A stretch of 64,000 nucleotides of DNA from Zeugodacus cucurbitae (lineage: Eukaryota > Arthropoda > Insecta > Diptera > Tephritidae), in contig NC_071668.1 in assembly GCF_028554725.1 (NCBI RefSeq), positions 24,344,501 through 24,408,500 of the forward strand, written 5' to 3'. Shown piece after piece: positions 10,715-22,200 of the stretch (position 1 is the first letter of the stretch; each line of letters starts with the position of its first letter). The position numbers and the translations under genes are program-made. The notes under the pieces are model-generated. The model worked only from the letters and a program-made list of their open reading frames with translations, did no database searches and was not told where the DNA came from.

Positions 10715-10838
10715 TACTATGTATGTATATGCCGAATATGTGAGTCAAATTGTGTTTTATTTTAATAAAAATATAGCAATAAATTGCGAGAGTATAAAAT
10801 GTTCGGTTGCTCACGAACTTAGCCTTTTTTTAATTGTT
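10715..10838 (+). repeat. dispersed non-coding repeat, copy B (right part)
   Basis: It continues the repeat broken by the Helitron: GCCGAATATGTGAGTCAAAT, then 'AAATTGCGAGAGTATAAAAT' and a degraded CGAACTTAGCC end. Copy A shows the same order without the insertion (about 905-1032), which fixes the insertion point. Confidence 0.75.
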
Positions 10839-11994
10839 TTTTTAAATAATAGTTTTCTCAAACTTACATTTTCTATCACATACTTTAAGTACAAATTAAT
10901 ATATGTATATACGAAATAATAATAAAATGTGAATTTTAACGTGTAAATATACATATATAGCACGTGCTATCTGCTTGAAGGTTAAACCAAAAAGGGATGA
11001 TTTATTGACATATAACGAATTAGTACAATAGCATAAAAGATAATACAAAACAAAAAGTCAAAATGCATGGTTGCATTAGTAATCAACAACTTTTAAGCTT
11101 TATGGAGTTGCCACACATATATTAACTTATTATTTTTGGGTATTCGAAAACGGGAAATTTTCGCAAATGTGAACTGCTTTGGTTTTAATTAGTATATGTT
11201 TTCGACTGTACGCTGTATTATATATGTACACAAACACAGCTTTTTACATAAAGAATGCTTGTGTAATGTTACGATAAGCATTTTATAATTATGTTCTGAC
11301 TCAGTTTCTCAGCTGAGTTCGAATTTGCGTTGCAGAAAAAACATTGACAGATATCTTAATGTTTCTTGCTACGACGCCCTCATGTCATTAAATAAAAGAA
11401 AGTTCTATAGCTAAGTTACAGATTAACCTAAAAAACTTTAAGTGGGTGCAAAAGAGCATTGTAGGTAGAATCATTTTTTAGTTGTTGCAGAAGTCCGATT
11501 TTGAACATCAATCAAACCAACCTTATCATAATATCAATGTTTAAGATTAAGCTAAGTTATATTTAGATATCCAGATCAAATTATCGCTTGACTAAATGGC
11601 AGACCGGACAGACGTTTGTTGACCACGGTCACTTACCTAAAAATGTGTAAATCCTCATGTCCTTCTGTGCTGTGAATATCTGTTGCAAAAGTCTTTTTTT
11701 TTCTTAACTTTTTTTTTAATTTTTGCATTTGTCAGGTTTTGGCTATCTACAATACAATCTCATATTGCTAATTGTAACGTGTACGAAGTTTTATTAAGAT
11801 GTCTAGATTTCAATTCAAATTATCGCTTGACCGAATGGACAGACGAATGGACATTGCGACTAAAATGTGAAATACAAACTATCTAATCTTTTAAGTCGGG
11901 CCAAACTGCAGATTTGTGCAAAATTTCATTAAAATCGGTTCAGTAGTTTGGGCGCCAATCCCGGACAAACAACGTTACATGAAATTTTTATATA
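10839..11994. other. intergenic with a weak internal direct repeat
   Basis: No gene seen. Around 11565-11610 and 11795-11850 the sequence 'CAAATTATCGCTTGAC', followed by an ACAGACG-containing segment, occurs twice. This is similar in style to the 'gacggacagac' blocks of other fly dispersed repeats. Otherwise AT-rich and featureless. Confidence 0.4.
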
Positions 11995-13660
11995 TGGGCA
12001 TTTCCGCTAGAAGGTCTACCACAGACAAAATATTAAATATTATTAGAATTACAAAGTTTTTGCATATTTTCATAGGAAAATATCTAAATTTATTGATATT
12101 AAATTAATTTTAAATTAATTCATAACCAATTACGAGATATACCAAAGCCAAGTCGAATAGGAGCTACTTTTCTCATTTCGATTTTTCTACTGCATGTGTT
12201 TTTTCGTCAAAATTGTTAAAGAAACATATCATGTATATTTTTTTGCTTTGTGTAAAACCTTTAAAAGGGTACAAAGTTCCAAATAAAATGCATAAGAAAG
12301 CATGCGATTGCAAGTAACTGTAAGTTTTTGCTTTCTTATTATCCTATATTTTAATGTCCCGTGCGACATCAAAAAACAACACCTATTCCCACTGCATCGC
12401 AAATAAAAGCAGCAAGCTCGCCAAATTTTGGGTATAAACAGTAAACTTGTATACAATTATAATAAAAAAAACCTTGTTCAAAAATCAGAAGATTTGTGGT
12501 TTTGGTAACTACTTAAAATTGGTCCCGTGCGACATCGTAGGTGTGGAATTTAAAAATTGAAATTTATTTTTTGTCTTACAAAATTGACTTAAGTATGTAA
12601 ATAGATACATTTACATTAATTATTTACATATGAGTAAAAACCGCACTTTAAATTCCACTGAAATAGCTATTCAAATAGATTTTGGCGAAAATTATAGGCT
12701 TCCAAATCAAAATAAGAGTGCTCATTTGAACATGGTTGTAAGGGAAATTCGTTTGCTTTTAAAATTGACAAGTTAACGCATGAAATATTAGTTTCTTGAT
12801 AAATCTCTTAACTAAAATTAAGAAATCCTTTAGTTGCTTTTCTAAAATATTTATTTTTTTAAGGTATCTGCTCTCAGTTTAAAAACAAATTTATATTATC
12901 AAGCCTGGTTGATTTTATAAAATAATTAAAATACTCTTCATTAGAATAGAATTTTTTTGCAAGTAGCCGTCGATGGAGTGGGAGCAGTTATCAAAAGGAA
13001 AGTCTGGCAGATAACGAAATCCACAAATTGTATGCCCGAAGACAGCATTTTCTGAAAAAAAAAAAAATGTATTTCACATTCATAATACTATTTTCATTTC
13101 ATACTACAGAATTTTTGTTGTGTTTCTCGTTGGATATTAGTTAAAATAAATAAATAAATACATTTACTTTACTACTTTTTTAAGCCATTTTATTGGACTT
13201 GTTGTTTCATAATTCCGCATTATAAAACAAAATCAACATAAATATTAAGATGGAAAAAAATGTCCCGTGCGACATGTCCCGTGCGAATGTGGTTAATAAT
13301 TAATTAAAAAAAAAACTATAAATTATTTTTGGATGAAATTCATACCATCTTTAAAGGCCATCAATGCGCAACATTTTACAATCAAAAACATTTGAATATT
13401 GCCTCACAATTCGCTGAAATCGCCGTTTGAATCGTTGTTCCCAAAAACGACTTCCATTTTTTGTCCCGTGCGAATGCCTCGGTTTTTTGCAATTATCTTG
13501 AAAATGAAAACCGTTCCAAAATCAACCTTAACACTAAATGTAGAGCTAATGAAGGGCTATTAGAAAATCCTACTGTCAAAATTAAAAAACATTTTTGTTC
13601 ATACTTTTTTTTTAGTTGAAAGGTGTACGATTATCCCGTTCGACATGGCGGAAATGCCCA
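11995..13660. mobile_element. non-coding DNA transposon with TGGGCATTTCCGC ends and iterated GTCCCGTGCGACAT
   Basis: Inverted ends TGGGCATTTCCGC (11995-12007) and GCGGAAATGCCCA (13648-13660) are flanked on both sides by TATATA, a plausible target duplication. Between them the motif GTCCCGTGCGA(CAT/ATG) occurs at 12354-12370, 12521-12536, 13261-13275, 13274-13289 and 13461-13476, with a variant next to the right end at 13631-13645. The motif itself has inverted arms (ATGTC...GACAT). No open frame of useful length exists inside, so it is non-autonomous. I do not recognise the family. The layout, an end repeat plus iterated motif copies, resembles the autonomous element at 19213. Confidence 0.65.
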
Positions 13661-14389
13661 TATATAGATTAAATTATAGATATTATTTTTTGTATATGGG
13701 ACAATTGGACTTTGGTTTCGATGTCATAAAAATATACTAATTATTTATTGAACAGGTCTCGTAAGTGATTATGTAATACAAGTAAAAATTAATTAATTTA
13801 ATTTTTACTGATAATCTTAGTTAGTTTGCAGTATCAGTTAGCATTTACTCTATATTAAAAAAGTTCAAAACATTACATCTAATAACCTTAACATTTGCTA
13901 TGACTAAACGGTGCTCGTACTTTTGATAATATTGATTGTTGTGGTTATAGGATAGGTGATTTTGATCTTTGAATATATCTCCTGTATTTTTCACTTATTC
14001 AACACATGCGTATGATTTTGTCTATAAAACTTTTCATAATTGTTTTTAAAGGATACGCTTATAATATTGTACAAAACGCTCACCACAACTCAAGCAAGCT
14101 TGCAAGTCAGTAAGTATATTCTGCTTTGAAGAATTCAAGTAAAAGGAATTTTAAAATTTGTAGTATTGTCACTCATATATTTATGTTGTTTCTTATTATT
14201 AAAGATACTTCAAATAATATTTCAGAATATTATAGCTTATAAACTACCATAATATTTGAGGTATAACATCGAAATAGGTGTCAAAGTTAAACTTTGTCAG
14301 TTCGATTGCACAAGGACCCAACATTGGACAAAATACCCTTTGGAACCATTAAAATAAGGCCAAAAACAACAAGTAAAAAAAATTTTCAT
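13661..14389. other. intergenic, no gene seen
   Basis: AT-rich sequence with no frame or repeat I can recognise, until weak mariner-like similarity begins around 14390. Confidence 0.5.
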
Positions 14390-14800
14390 GGACTGAATTT
14401 CCATCTGCGAAAAGCTGCTGGATCGCAACAAAATCGAAACACTCCTTAAGACGATGGTTACTGGCGATGAAGAGTAAATCAGAATGTCAAGTGAAAAGAG
14501 GTCATGGTTAAATGGCATTGGACCGAGCCAATGATGGTAAGTTCCGGTTAGGAAGGATTTACTAAGTGCTTGGTGAGATTGGAATGGAATCACTATGTGC
14601 TGCTCCTCTAGGGCCAAACTTTTAATTCGGACATGTCAACAAGTAGCAAGTGCCCAGAAGCGGTCAGCTTCTCTATATGAGTGACATTATAAACCTCCAC
14701 ACTGGCAATAAGTTATCGAACAACACAGTGCTTATTGGAATTGGATCAGACCGCTCTAATTGTGCTAAATAAAATCTTCGATTAAATTCAAAAATAACAG
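14390..14800 (+). pseudogene. mariner transposase remnant
   Basis: Plus-strand translation in shifting frames gives mariner landmarks: NKIETLLKTMVTGDEE (about 14430-14475), EKRSWLNGIGPSQ, then 'WNGITMCC', and near the end HWQ.VIEQHSAYW. Stops and frameshifts are frequent and the second and third catalytic aspartate regions are missing or unreadable. No inverted termini were found. It lies just 3' of the FREP gene on the opposite strand. Confidence 0.55.
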
Positions 14801-14962
14801 TCATATTATAATTAGGCCATTATAAGTATAATATTTTTATTTGAAAAGAAAAAAAAACGTGTTTTTGATTTTGTAAATAAGAATATTAAAGTCTAATCGA
14901 ATCCAGTCAATATAAAGTGTATAGTGTGCATTAGCAACGGGAATGCATCGCAATATATTGTT

Positions 14963-16035
14963 TTAGGTATATCGATTTAAATTGCCCAACATCAATCGTC
15001 TCCAGCAATTTTGGGTTGGTCGTATCATCATTTGCGCAAACGATAAGGATTCTTCCTTTTTTAATTCATTCCAATTCACACCGAAATGATCACCATTGTA
15101 GACCCCATTTAGGTGACTGAAAATGAAAGATATTTCATCATAAACGCTGGGTTTTTATCAAACGGAAAATATTTTAACCTTTTATAACAACTGAAAAACC
15201 ACCAAGCACCTTCATACACCTTTGCACAATTGTTTTCCGAATTATCATTATCACGATCATATGTTGAAAATTTGTTTCCCAAATGTTGTAATAAGGAATC
15301 ACCAGCATTTCCGCCATAATTACCCAATTTCTTCAAAGTGTAGCTCTGTGACTCAGGCCCAATAAGGAACTCTGCATATTTTGCATGGTATTTTTCGCCA
15401 CTACGCCTTTGTAGTTGAATATACAACTCTTGTTGACAGCTGCTGGTTAGCACGTGAAGTTTTTCCAAACCGATCCAATAGTTTCCCGTTAAATCGCCAA
15501 ATCCCTTCTTATAGTCATTCCAATCTCTATAAAAACTTACTGAGCCACTTTGACGCCGTTGAATAACTAACCATCCTCCAAAATCGACGTCTTCTTCACA
15601 AAATACCTCCAAGTCGGTGATATTCATCTTTTCAAGTTTAATTTTATAAACGCCACTCTTCAAACTGGTTGCTGCAGCTTCCATACAACTCGATGGATTT
15701 GTTGCTCTGAAATTAGCGTTAATAACTGTGAGTACTACTGACTAACTACTGATAACCGCCTAATATATATTAGCTCTTTTAAGAGTTTCAGAAGTAGTTA
15801 CTAATTCTTACCGATTTTCAATTAACTGCTGTTCGATGTTCGAAGCTTTCGTATCTATTTTATCGGTACTTTTTCGCACCTCTTCTAAATCATTCATAAA
15901 TTTCTTAACGAGATCTATTTCCACATTACAATTGCAATCGCACACTGTACTCGTATCAATACTCTGACTAAATCCAAATTTAATATGCGAAATTAAAATA
16001 TAATTCAGTAAAATAAAGAAAACAAAGCAAAACAT
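14963..16035 (-). CDS. secreted fibrinogen-related protein (FREP), 301 aa, three exons
   Basis: Exons on the minus strand are 16035-15812, 15706-15179 and 15116-14963; introns are 105 and 62 bp with GT-AG ends. Spliced length is 906 nt including TAA at 14963-14965, with no internal stop. Start chosen: ATG at 16035, giving MFCFVFFILL..., a clear signal peptide ending near residue 24 (GFSQ). A CDCNC motif follows at residues 32-36, then an acidic helical linker. The fibrinogen C-terminal domain runs from about residue 82 (SSCMEAAA): WLVIQRRQSGSVSFYRDW, NYWIGLEKLH, a likely calcium site TYDRDNDN, then CAKVYEGAWWFFSCYK and SFAQMMIRPTQNCWRR at the end. FREPs are secreted lectin-like proteins often linked to insect immunity; the ligand here is unknown. 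The nearest relative in the window is the gene at 37913. Confidence 0.9.
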
Positions 16036-16380
16036 TTTCGCGAGTTGCACTTTGGGCGTCGAATTGAAACTAACTAGTTTTAAGTAAGGATTAAAGTGAA
16101 ATGAGTGTATAACGTATACTTCTTTATATACAGTAATATCGCAACATTCCACAAATTGATAAGAAGATACAGTATGTCAGGAAAGTGTTTTGACAAGAGA
16201 ACATATTTCTCTCATATTTCTCTTGCCAAAACACTTTCTTGACATACTATATCTTTTTATTTATACATACTTGCACTCACATGCAGTTTTTTATAAAAAA
16301 GAATTTGTGGAATCATACGATAAGCATTCCAATATTATGTACTTCCTCAGCTTCATGAGTTCAGTAGCATGTCCGTAGAT
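16036..16380 (-). promoter_or_regulatory. FREP promoter and 5' leader conserved with 63.39-63.61 kb
   Basis: Read on the minus strand, this region aligns with the sequence upstream of the FREP copy at 63607. Shared blocks are CTACTGAACTCATGAA-type (about 16345-16365), 'ATGCTTATCGTA', TTCCACAAATTCTTTTTTAT, TATAAAGAAGTAT and 'TTCACTTTAATCC'. A TATATAAAG box (minus strand, 16130-16122) sits about 26 bases from a TCATTT initiator-like sequence. An 80-bp palindromic MITE (16170-16249) splits it here but not in the paralogue. Part of the promoter (ATTCCACAAATT) is repeated in inverted orientation across the MITE. Confidence 0.6.
16170..16249. mobile_element. 80-bp palindromic MITE (Tc1/mariner-like ends) in a FREP promoter
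   Basis: The whole 80 bp is an inverted repeat: CAGTATGTCAGGAAAGTG... on the left and CACTTTCTTGACATACTA on the right, with a loop around TCTCTCATATT. TA flanks both sides (16168-16169 and 16250-16251), as for Tc1/mariner targets. The homologous promoter at 63.5 kb has no such insert. Non-coding. Confidence 0.75.
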
Positions 16381-16551
16381 GTATGTAAGTATATCGTCAA
16401 ACCCTTTTTCCAAAGCAGTGCAGTTAATTAAATAAAAATATCTCACATTAGAAATGGTGCATTATTCTCAAATGTTTTCAAAGGTAGCACACCCTGTATA
16501 TACACTTCATATATGTGACTTTGCGGTACCAGCAATAATTAGTTAATATAT

Positions 16552-17675
16552 TTTTATACTCTCTCAACAAAAGTTGCTATGAGAGTATTATAGTTTTGTT
16601 CACATAACGGTTGTTTGTAGCACCTAAAACTAAAAGAGTTAGATAAAAAGTATATATATAAAAGTACATATATACCAAAGTGATCAGGGTGAGTAGATTT
16701 GAAATCCGGATGTCTGTCCGTCCGTCCGTCTGTGCAAGCTGTAACTTGAGTAAAAATTAAGATATCTTGACGAAACTTGGCACAAATATTCCTTGGGACC
16801 ATGAGAGAGTTGCTTTGAAAATGGGCGAAATCGGACCATTGCCACGCCCACAAAATGGCGAAAACCAAAAACTTATAAAGTGTCATAAATAAGCCATAAA
16901 TTAAGTGATAAAACTAAAGTAAGGATCGCACTAGGAAGGGGCATATTTGGGTGTGATTTTGTTGGGGAAGTGGGCGTGGCCCCGTCCACAAATCGTATAT
17001 AGCGATATTTGTATATAACTCGCAAACTATTAAAGCTATATAAACTAAACTTACTGCAGTTGGTTTTCTTACGTACCCCACCACACACCATGAAAATAGT
17101 TGAAATCAGATAATAACCACGCCCACCTCCCGTACAAAGGTTAGGTTGAAAATTACTGAAAGTGGGTTAACTCACTAACGAAAAATGTCAGAAACACTAA
17201 ATTTTACAGAACAAATAGCAGAAAGAAGCTGCACTGAGATTTTTTTACAAAATGGAAAATGGGCGTGGTATCGCTCACTTATGGGTCAAAAACCTTATCT
17301 CAGGAACTACTCGACCGATTCGAATGAATTTCGGTATATAATATTTTCTTGATACGGATAAAATGGGAGTAATTGGTTCACAACCACGACTACTTTCCTT
17401 ATAACTCAATTTTGAATTCCATCTTATTCCTTCACTTTGTAATATATACATAAGGAACCAATGAAGATAGTGAAATAAAACATTACACAAATACTGTTCA
17501 TGATCTGTGTGTGAAAAAATTGTCGAAAGCGGACTATAACTTTTCAAGGTCCCAATTTTTTTAAGGTGCCGAATTTATGGGTAAAATTGTATGTTATCTT
17601 GATAAAATTTCTTCAATAAATTGCGAGAGTATAAAATGTTAGGTTGCACCCGAACTTAGTCTTTCCTTACTTGTT
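16552..17675 (+). repeat. dispersed non-coding repeat, copy C (near full length)
   Basis: The fullest copy in the window. It starts TTTTATACTCTCTCAACAAA, then GAGAGTATTATAGTTTTGTT and CACATAACGGTTGTTTG. A 'GTCTGTCCGTCCGTCCGTC' block and the CACGCCCACAAAATGGCG and GGGCGTGGCCCC blocks follow. It ends GCGAGAGTATAAAATGTTAG...CTTTCCTTACTTGTT. About 1.12 kb with no coding frame. It is followed within 100 bp by copy D in opposite orientation. Confidence 0.8.
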
Positions 17676-17768
17676 TTCAATATTTTTGTAAAAGAAATGT
17701 TAAGTATACATTCCTTATTATGTCCAAAAAACTTCGAAACATTCGATCCAGCACTTTCTTAAAAAAAA

Positions 17769-18506
17769 AACAAGTAAGGAAGGGCTAAGATGACCTATAA
17801 GTAGGCGACGCCACGCCTATTTTCCATTTTGTAAAAAAATCTGAGTGCAGCTTCTATCTGCCATTTCCTATGTGAAATTTAGTGTTTCTGACGTTTTTGG
17901 TTATTGAGTTAACCCACTTTTAGTAATTTTCAACCTAACCTTTGTATGGGAGGTGGGCGTGGTTATTATCCGATTTCAACTATTTTCATGGTGTGTGGTG
18001 GGGTGTGTAAGAGAACCGACTGCAGAAAGTTTGGTTTATATAGCTCTATTGGTTTGCGTGATATATACAAAAAACCTATTTGGGGGCGGGGCCACGCCCA
18101 CTTCCCAAAAAAATACATCCAAATATGCCCCTTTCATAGTGCGATCCTTCATACCAAATTTTATTTCCATAGCTTTATTTATGGCTTAGTTATGGCACTT
18201 TATGTGTTTTAGGCTTTCGCCATTTTGTGGGCGTGGCAGTGGTCCGATTTTGTTCATTTTCGGAAGCAACCTATGCTGCCAAGAAATAAGTGTGCCAAGT
18301 TTCATCAAGATATCTTAATTTTTACTCAAGTTACAGCTTGCACAGACGGACGGACAGACATCCGGATTTCAGATCTACTCTTCACCCTGATCACTTTGGT
18401 ATATATAACCCTATATCTAACTCGTTTAGTTTTGGGTGTTACATACAACCGTTATGTGAACAAAACTATAATACTCTCTTTAGCAACTTTTGTTGCGAGA
18501 GTATAA
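17769..18506 (-). repeat. dispersed non-coding repeat, copy D (inverted relative to C)
   Basis: Begins AACAAGTAAGGAAGGGCTAA, the reverse complement of the 3' end of the family, and ends TTGTTGCGAGAGTATAA. About 740 bp with an internal deletion near the start. The 90- and 93-codon frames seen here are shadows of the repeat and not genes. Confidence 0.8.
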
Positions 18507-19212
18507 TTAACGAAAATCGCCTAATTCTTCATAAGTTACACTTGTATAGCTGTGTTGTTTGATAACCAATTGATATTTTGAAGATATTTTCATTACACCA
18601 CACTCATGGAAACCTTCGTGCCTATTATTAAACATCTACAGTTTTTTAATCAGTAAAATTATTCGCCATATACTAGAAACATGAGGTAATCATTTGGTGC
18701 TAAGTACGAACTTTAAGTGGATATATAATGACCTCTTAAACAAGCTCCTGGAGCTTCTGGGGGTTACTATCGATGTATAATCTGGAGTTGTCCTCAGGAA
18801 ACACAACTCTTTTCCAATTGTCTGAAGCTGGCAGTTTCTGAGTGATTTCTTCTTCACATCTGTTATAGGTAGAGTGCGACTGATTAATCGCCCGTGGCAT
18901 CGGCACCGGTCAAAAATTGGGAATTAGTCACTGCACATAGCAACACAAATCAAAACCTTCCTGACCGTCAATACTGACTTGGACACCGTTTGCTTCGGCT
19001 TGCCATGACCGCAACTTATCAATACCAATAACCATTCCCCTCAGAAAGGGATCGAATTTATTTGCATTACATACTCAGCACGCATAAAGCGAGCTGCTTT
19101 TTGTAACCAGCCTTATTTATATGTATGATTCCGAAAACTTCGAGCGTTAGTCATGGCGTATGAGTAACTATTGGTAACCACATATATCGTAAAATAGTGT
19201 TCCGAAATAATA
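18507..19212. other. intergenic, no gene seen
   Basis: Spacer between repeat copy D and the transposon. No recognisable coding sequence. Confidence 0.5.
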
Positions 19213-19235
19213 TCTGTGGACTTTTGGAAAACCCG

Positions 19236-19490
19236 CTTAAGTCGAGATAAGTAAATTTTCCAATTTCTTTATCATAAAAGCACCTTTTAATAACGGTCAT
19301 TTCTGTCTTATCGGCGTAATGATAGCGTGATTAGCGACGGAGATATGAATTTTGAAAAAGCATCTTAAGTCGATATTTTTTCCTAGTGCATTTGCGAAAA
19401 CAACTTAAGTCAGATACGATAGAAAAGAGAAAAAACATTCTAAATAAACCTCTAACTATCGTTTAGAAAACCATCTTAAGAACTTAACTC
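19236..19490. repeat. left subterminal copies of the TIR motif CTTAAGTCG
   Basis: CTTAAGTCG occurs in the TIR (19236-19244), at 19364-19372 and, with CAG after AAGT, at 19403-19413. A degenerate copy (CCATCTTAAGAACTTAACTC) lies at 19471-19490. Each is preceded by a GAAAA run, as in the TIR. These are candidate transposase-binding sites. Confidence 0.65.
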
Positions 19491-19736
19491 GGTGTAAGTG
19501 CTTTTTCCTCAGGCAGAACTTGAAATAATACCAATATAAAAGGAGTTCAGTTCATTTTAGAAATTATTTTATGATCAACTCTCGCCGTGTTAACACGTCT
19601 TATGTCCTGCTAAGAGCATTTTCTGAAATTTTCCGAACAGAAAGGCTAAGTCTGCGGGTATTTTAATTGAACTTAGGTGTTTTTTTTTTTTAAATGCAAA
19701 TATAACAAAAAGTTTGCCCGATAAGTTGTTTTTACA

Positions 19737-21966
19737 ATGAAAAGGGGACAGATTCTTGCAAATATGGCAAGAAAATTGCCAAAAAAAGACACAGAGATAT
19801 TAAAATCCAATTCAACAGAGACAACCTCTGAAAGTTTAGTGACAGATCAGCAAATGCGAATTACGGACTGTGATTTAACCCCACTTTCCTTTGAAGTTAA
19901 CACATCACGTGTTCGTTCTGAGTCGCAACAACGCAAGGTTTCTGATGAATTTACAAGTCAAAACGAGTCTGAAGAAGACGTCTTTAATGAAACGGATTTT
20001 TTAGACTCAGATTTTGTACCTTCAAGTGAGCTGAATGCCACCACTGAAAGCATACAAATTATGGCAAATGTATTAGAAGCGAACATCAATAATTTTGACT
20101 CACCTGGTTTGAATGAGGCCGAGCTTTTTTCTACTCCTAATAAATCACCAAAACAAACTAAAAAGCCAGGTAGAAATTTAAACAAGGAATACAATAAGTC
20201 TAGAAAAAACTGCAGTGATTACACAAATATACAAGTTCTGGGGGAATGTATAATGAAATGCAAAACAAAAATTACCTTCGAAGAACAAACCATCCTCTTT
20301 AAAAGTTATTGGAATAGAGACTATAACTCACGTCGGCAAATACTATCAAGCCTAATTGACATTCAGCACAAAAAAAAAACTGCCACCTTAGATAACCCGA
20401 ACAAAAGAGAGTACGTTTTTATTTACCATTTCGAAACTAATTCCGAAAACATAAAAGTTTGCAAGAAATGTTTCCTTCAATTGTATGGCGAAACAGAACA
20501 GAGAATCAAAACTATTTGTATGTACAAAACACAACCGGAATACGGCGGAGTCCCTCCTAATTACTGCCGGGGATGGAGAGCTCCAAGCAACAAGCTTACG
20601 GTTGAGAAGCATAACGAAGTTTTGAACTTTATAAACTCTATATTAAAATATGAAAGCCATTACAGTCGGCGTCATACTACCAAGATCTATTTCCAACGAG
20701 GACTTAATCAGGCATCACACTATAGATTGTATAAAGAAAATATTTCTAATCCGGTGTCAGAATCAAAATTTCAGGAAATATTTAAAACTTTAGATATTAA
20801 ATTTAAAAAACCCCAGCTTGATTTATGTACCCAATGCGAAACATTGAAAGAAAAAATTAAAAACACTGAGAATATGGTGGAAAAAGCTGAGATTACTTTA
20901 CAATTAAAAAACCACCATGATGCTGCTGATTTCGCATATGACTGTAAGAAAAGGGACAAAGAACTCTCCCGTCAAGATAAGTCTGTGAAAATGTTTTCTT
21001 TCGACCTGCAGCAGTGTCTGCCAACGCCTTATTTGAAAGCTTCAATGTTTTTTTATAAACGTCCCTTGTGGACCTTCAACTTAACTATTCATGATGGTGC
21101 CACCAACAAGGCCAACTGCTACATTTGGCATGAAGCTATTGCGAAGCGCGGAGCTAATGACATCGGCTCTTGCATTTATAAGTGCCTCGCAAGCTTATCT
21201 AATGACGTAAAGCATGCCATTTTATATAGTGATTCATGCACTTGTCAAAATCGCAACTCGTATATTTGTGCTATGTTTGCAAAGGTGTTGGAAGATCATC
21301 CCACAATTGAAACAATTGATCACAAGTTTCTGGTTGTTGGTCATACCCATCTAGAATGTGATACAGTTCACGCACAGATAGAAAAGAAAAATAAATACAC
21401 TTCTGTTTCTATTCAACATCCCCATGACTGGTCAAATTTAATTGCTGCTACAAACAAAAAGTATAATACTCAGGAGATGAAGCAAGAAGAATTCTACAAT
21501 TTCAATGCATTGATGAAAAGCAAATATACCTGGAGAAACAATAACACCGAAGGTTAGTATTTTACTTTTAAGTAATAGTATTAATATTAGTATTTTGCTT
21601 ATTTCTTATTTAAAAATTATTATTTCTTAAAATTTTTTAGGTGAAAAGTTTGAGTGGAAGTTTGTAAGGTGGTTGCGGTATGTGAAAAAGGAGCCTGGAC
21701 TGATACGCTACAAATATTCTCTTGGCTTGGGCGATCCATTTAAAGAATTAAACATAAAAGCACGGCGTAAAAGAGATCAAAACTATGAGCTTGCAAAATC
21801 TTATACGGGTCCTCTCCCTATTTCTGCAAACAAAAAACGCGATTTGCTAGATATGTTGCCGTTGGTCAACCCAGAGCTGCACAGTTTTTACCGAAATCTT
21901 AAAGTTGAAGGAGAATCCATGGTTGAAATAGATACAGATTTGAATGAAATTGAAGAAAATCTCTAA
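19737..21966 (+). CDS. DDE-like transposase candidate, 713 aa, two exons (DUF7869-like)
   Basis: Exon 1 is 19737-21552 and exon 2 is 21641-21966; the 88-bp intron has GT-AG ends (GGTTAGT ... TTTTTTAG). Splicing keeps the frame and gives 713 codons, stop 21964-21966. The N-terminal 150 residues are acidic and low-complexity. Next come cysteine pairs (CIMKC about 171-175, VCKKC about 241-245, LCTQC about 363-367). An RNase H-like core follows: D423 in FSFDLQQCLPTP, 'NLTIHDGATNKANCYIWHE' about 448-466, D499 in YSDSCTCQNRN, and VVGHTHLECDTVHAQIEK with E549 (or D542) as the third acid. The C-terminus is basic then acidic. This pattern matches, from memory, a large uncharacterised arthropod/cnidarian family (DUF7869-like). 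The inverted ends around it argue that it is the element's transposase. The catalytic assignment is inference. Confidence 0.8.
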
Positions 21967-22200
21967 AAATTTAATTAATATAATTCAAAAATATATATTT
22001 GTTTGTGTTCATATATGCATCTGTATTGAAGTGCCTATTTATTTTATTGTATTACTGATGTTAATTTTCTTTTATTGTTTAAAAATTCTTTTGTTAAATG
22101 CAAATTATTTTAAATCTTTACTTATGAGTTTTCTATTGTAAATTACATAAAGAACTTGCATATTTTGTCTTTTATAAATAAAAATGAATTTTAGATTATC

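Noticed and set aside
14297..14617. 106-codon minus-strand frame
   Set aside because: It is the antisense of degraded mariner transposase sequence on the plus strand.
17946..18562. Several 78-93 codon frames in a row
   Set aside because: They lie inside repeat copy D, and the same sequence in other copies (for example 5070-5315) also gives frames; this is a repeat shadow, not a gene.
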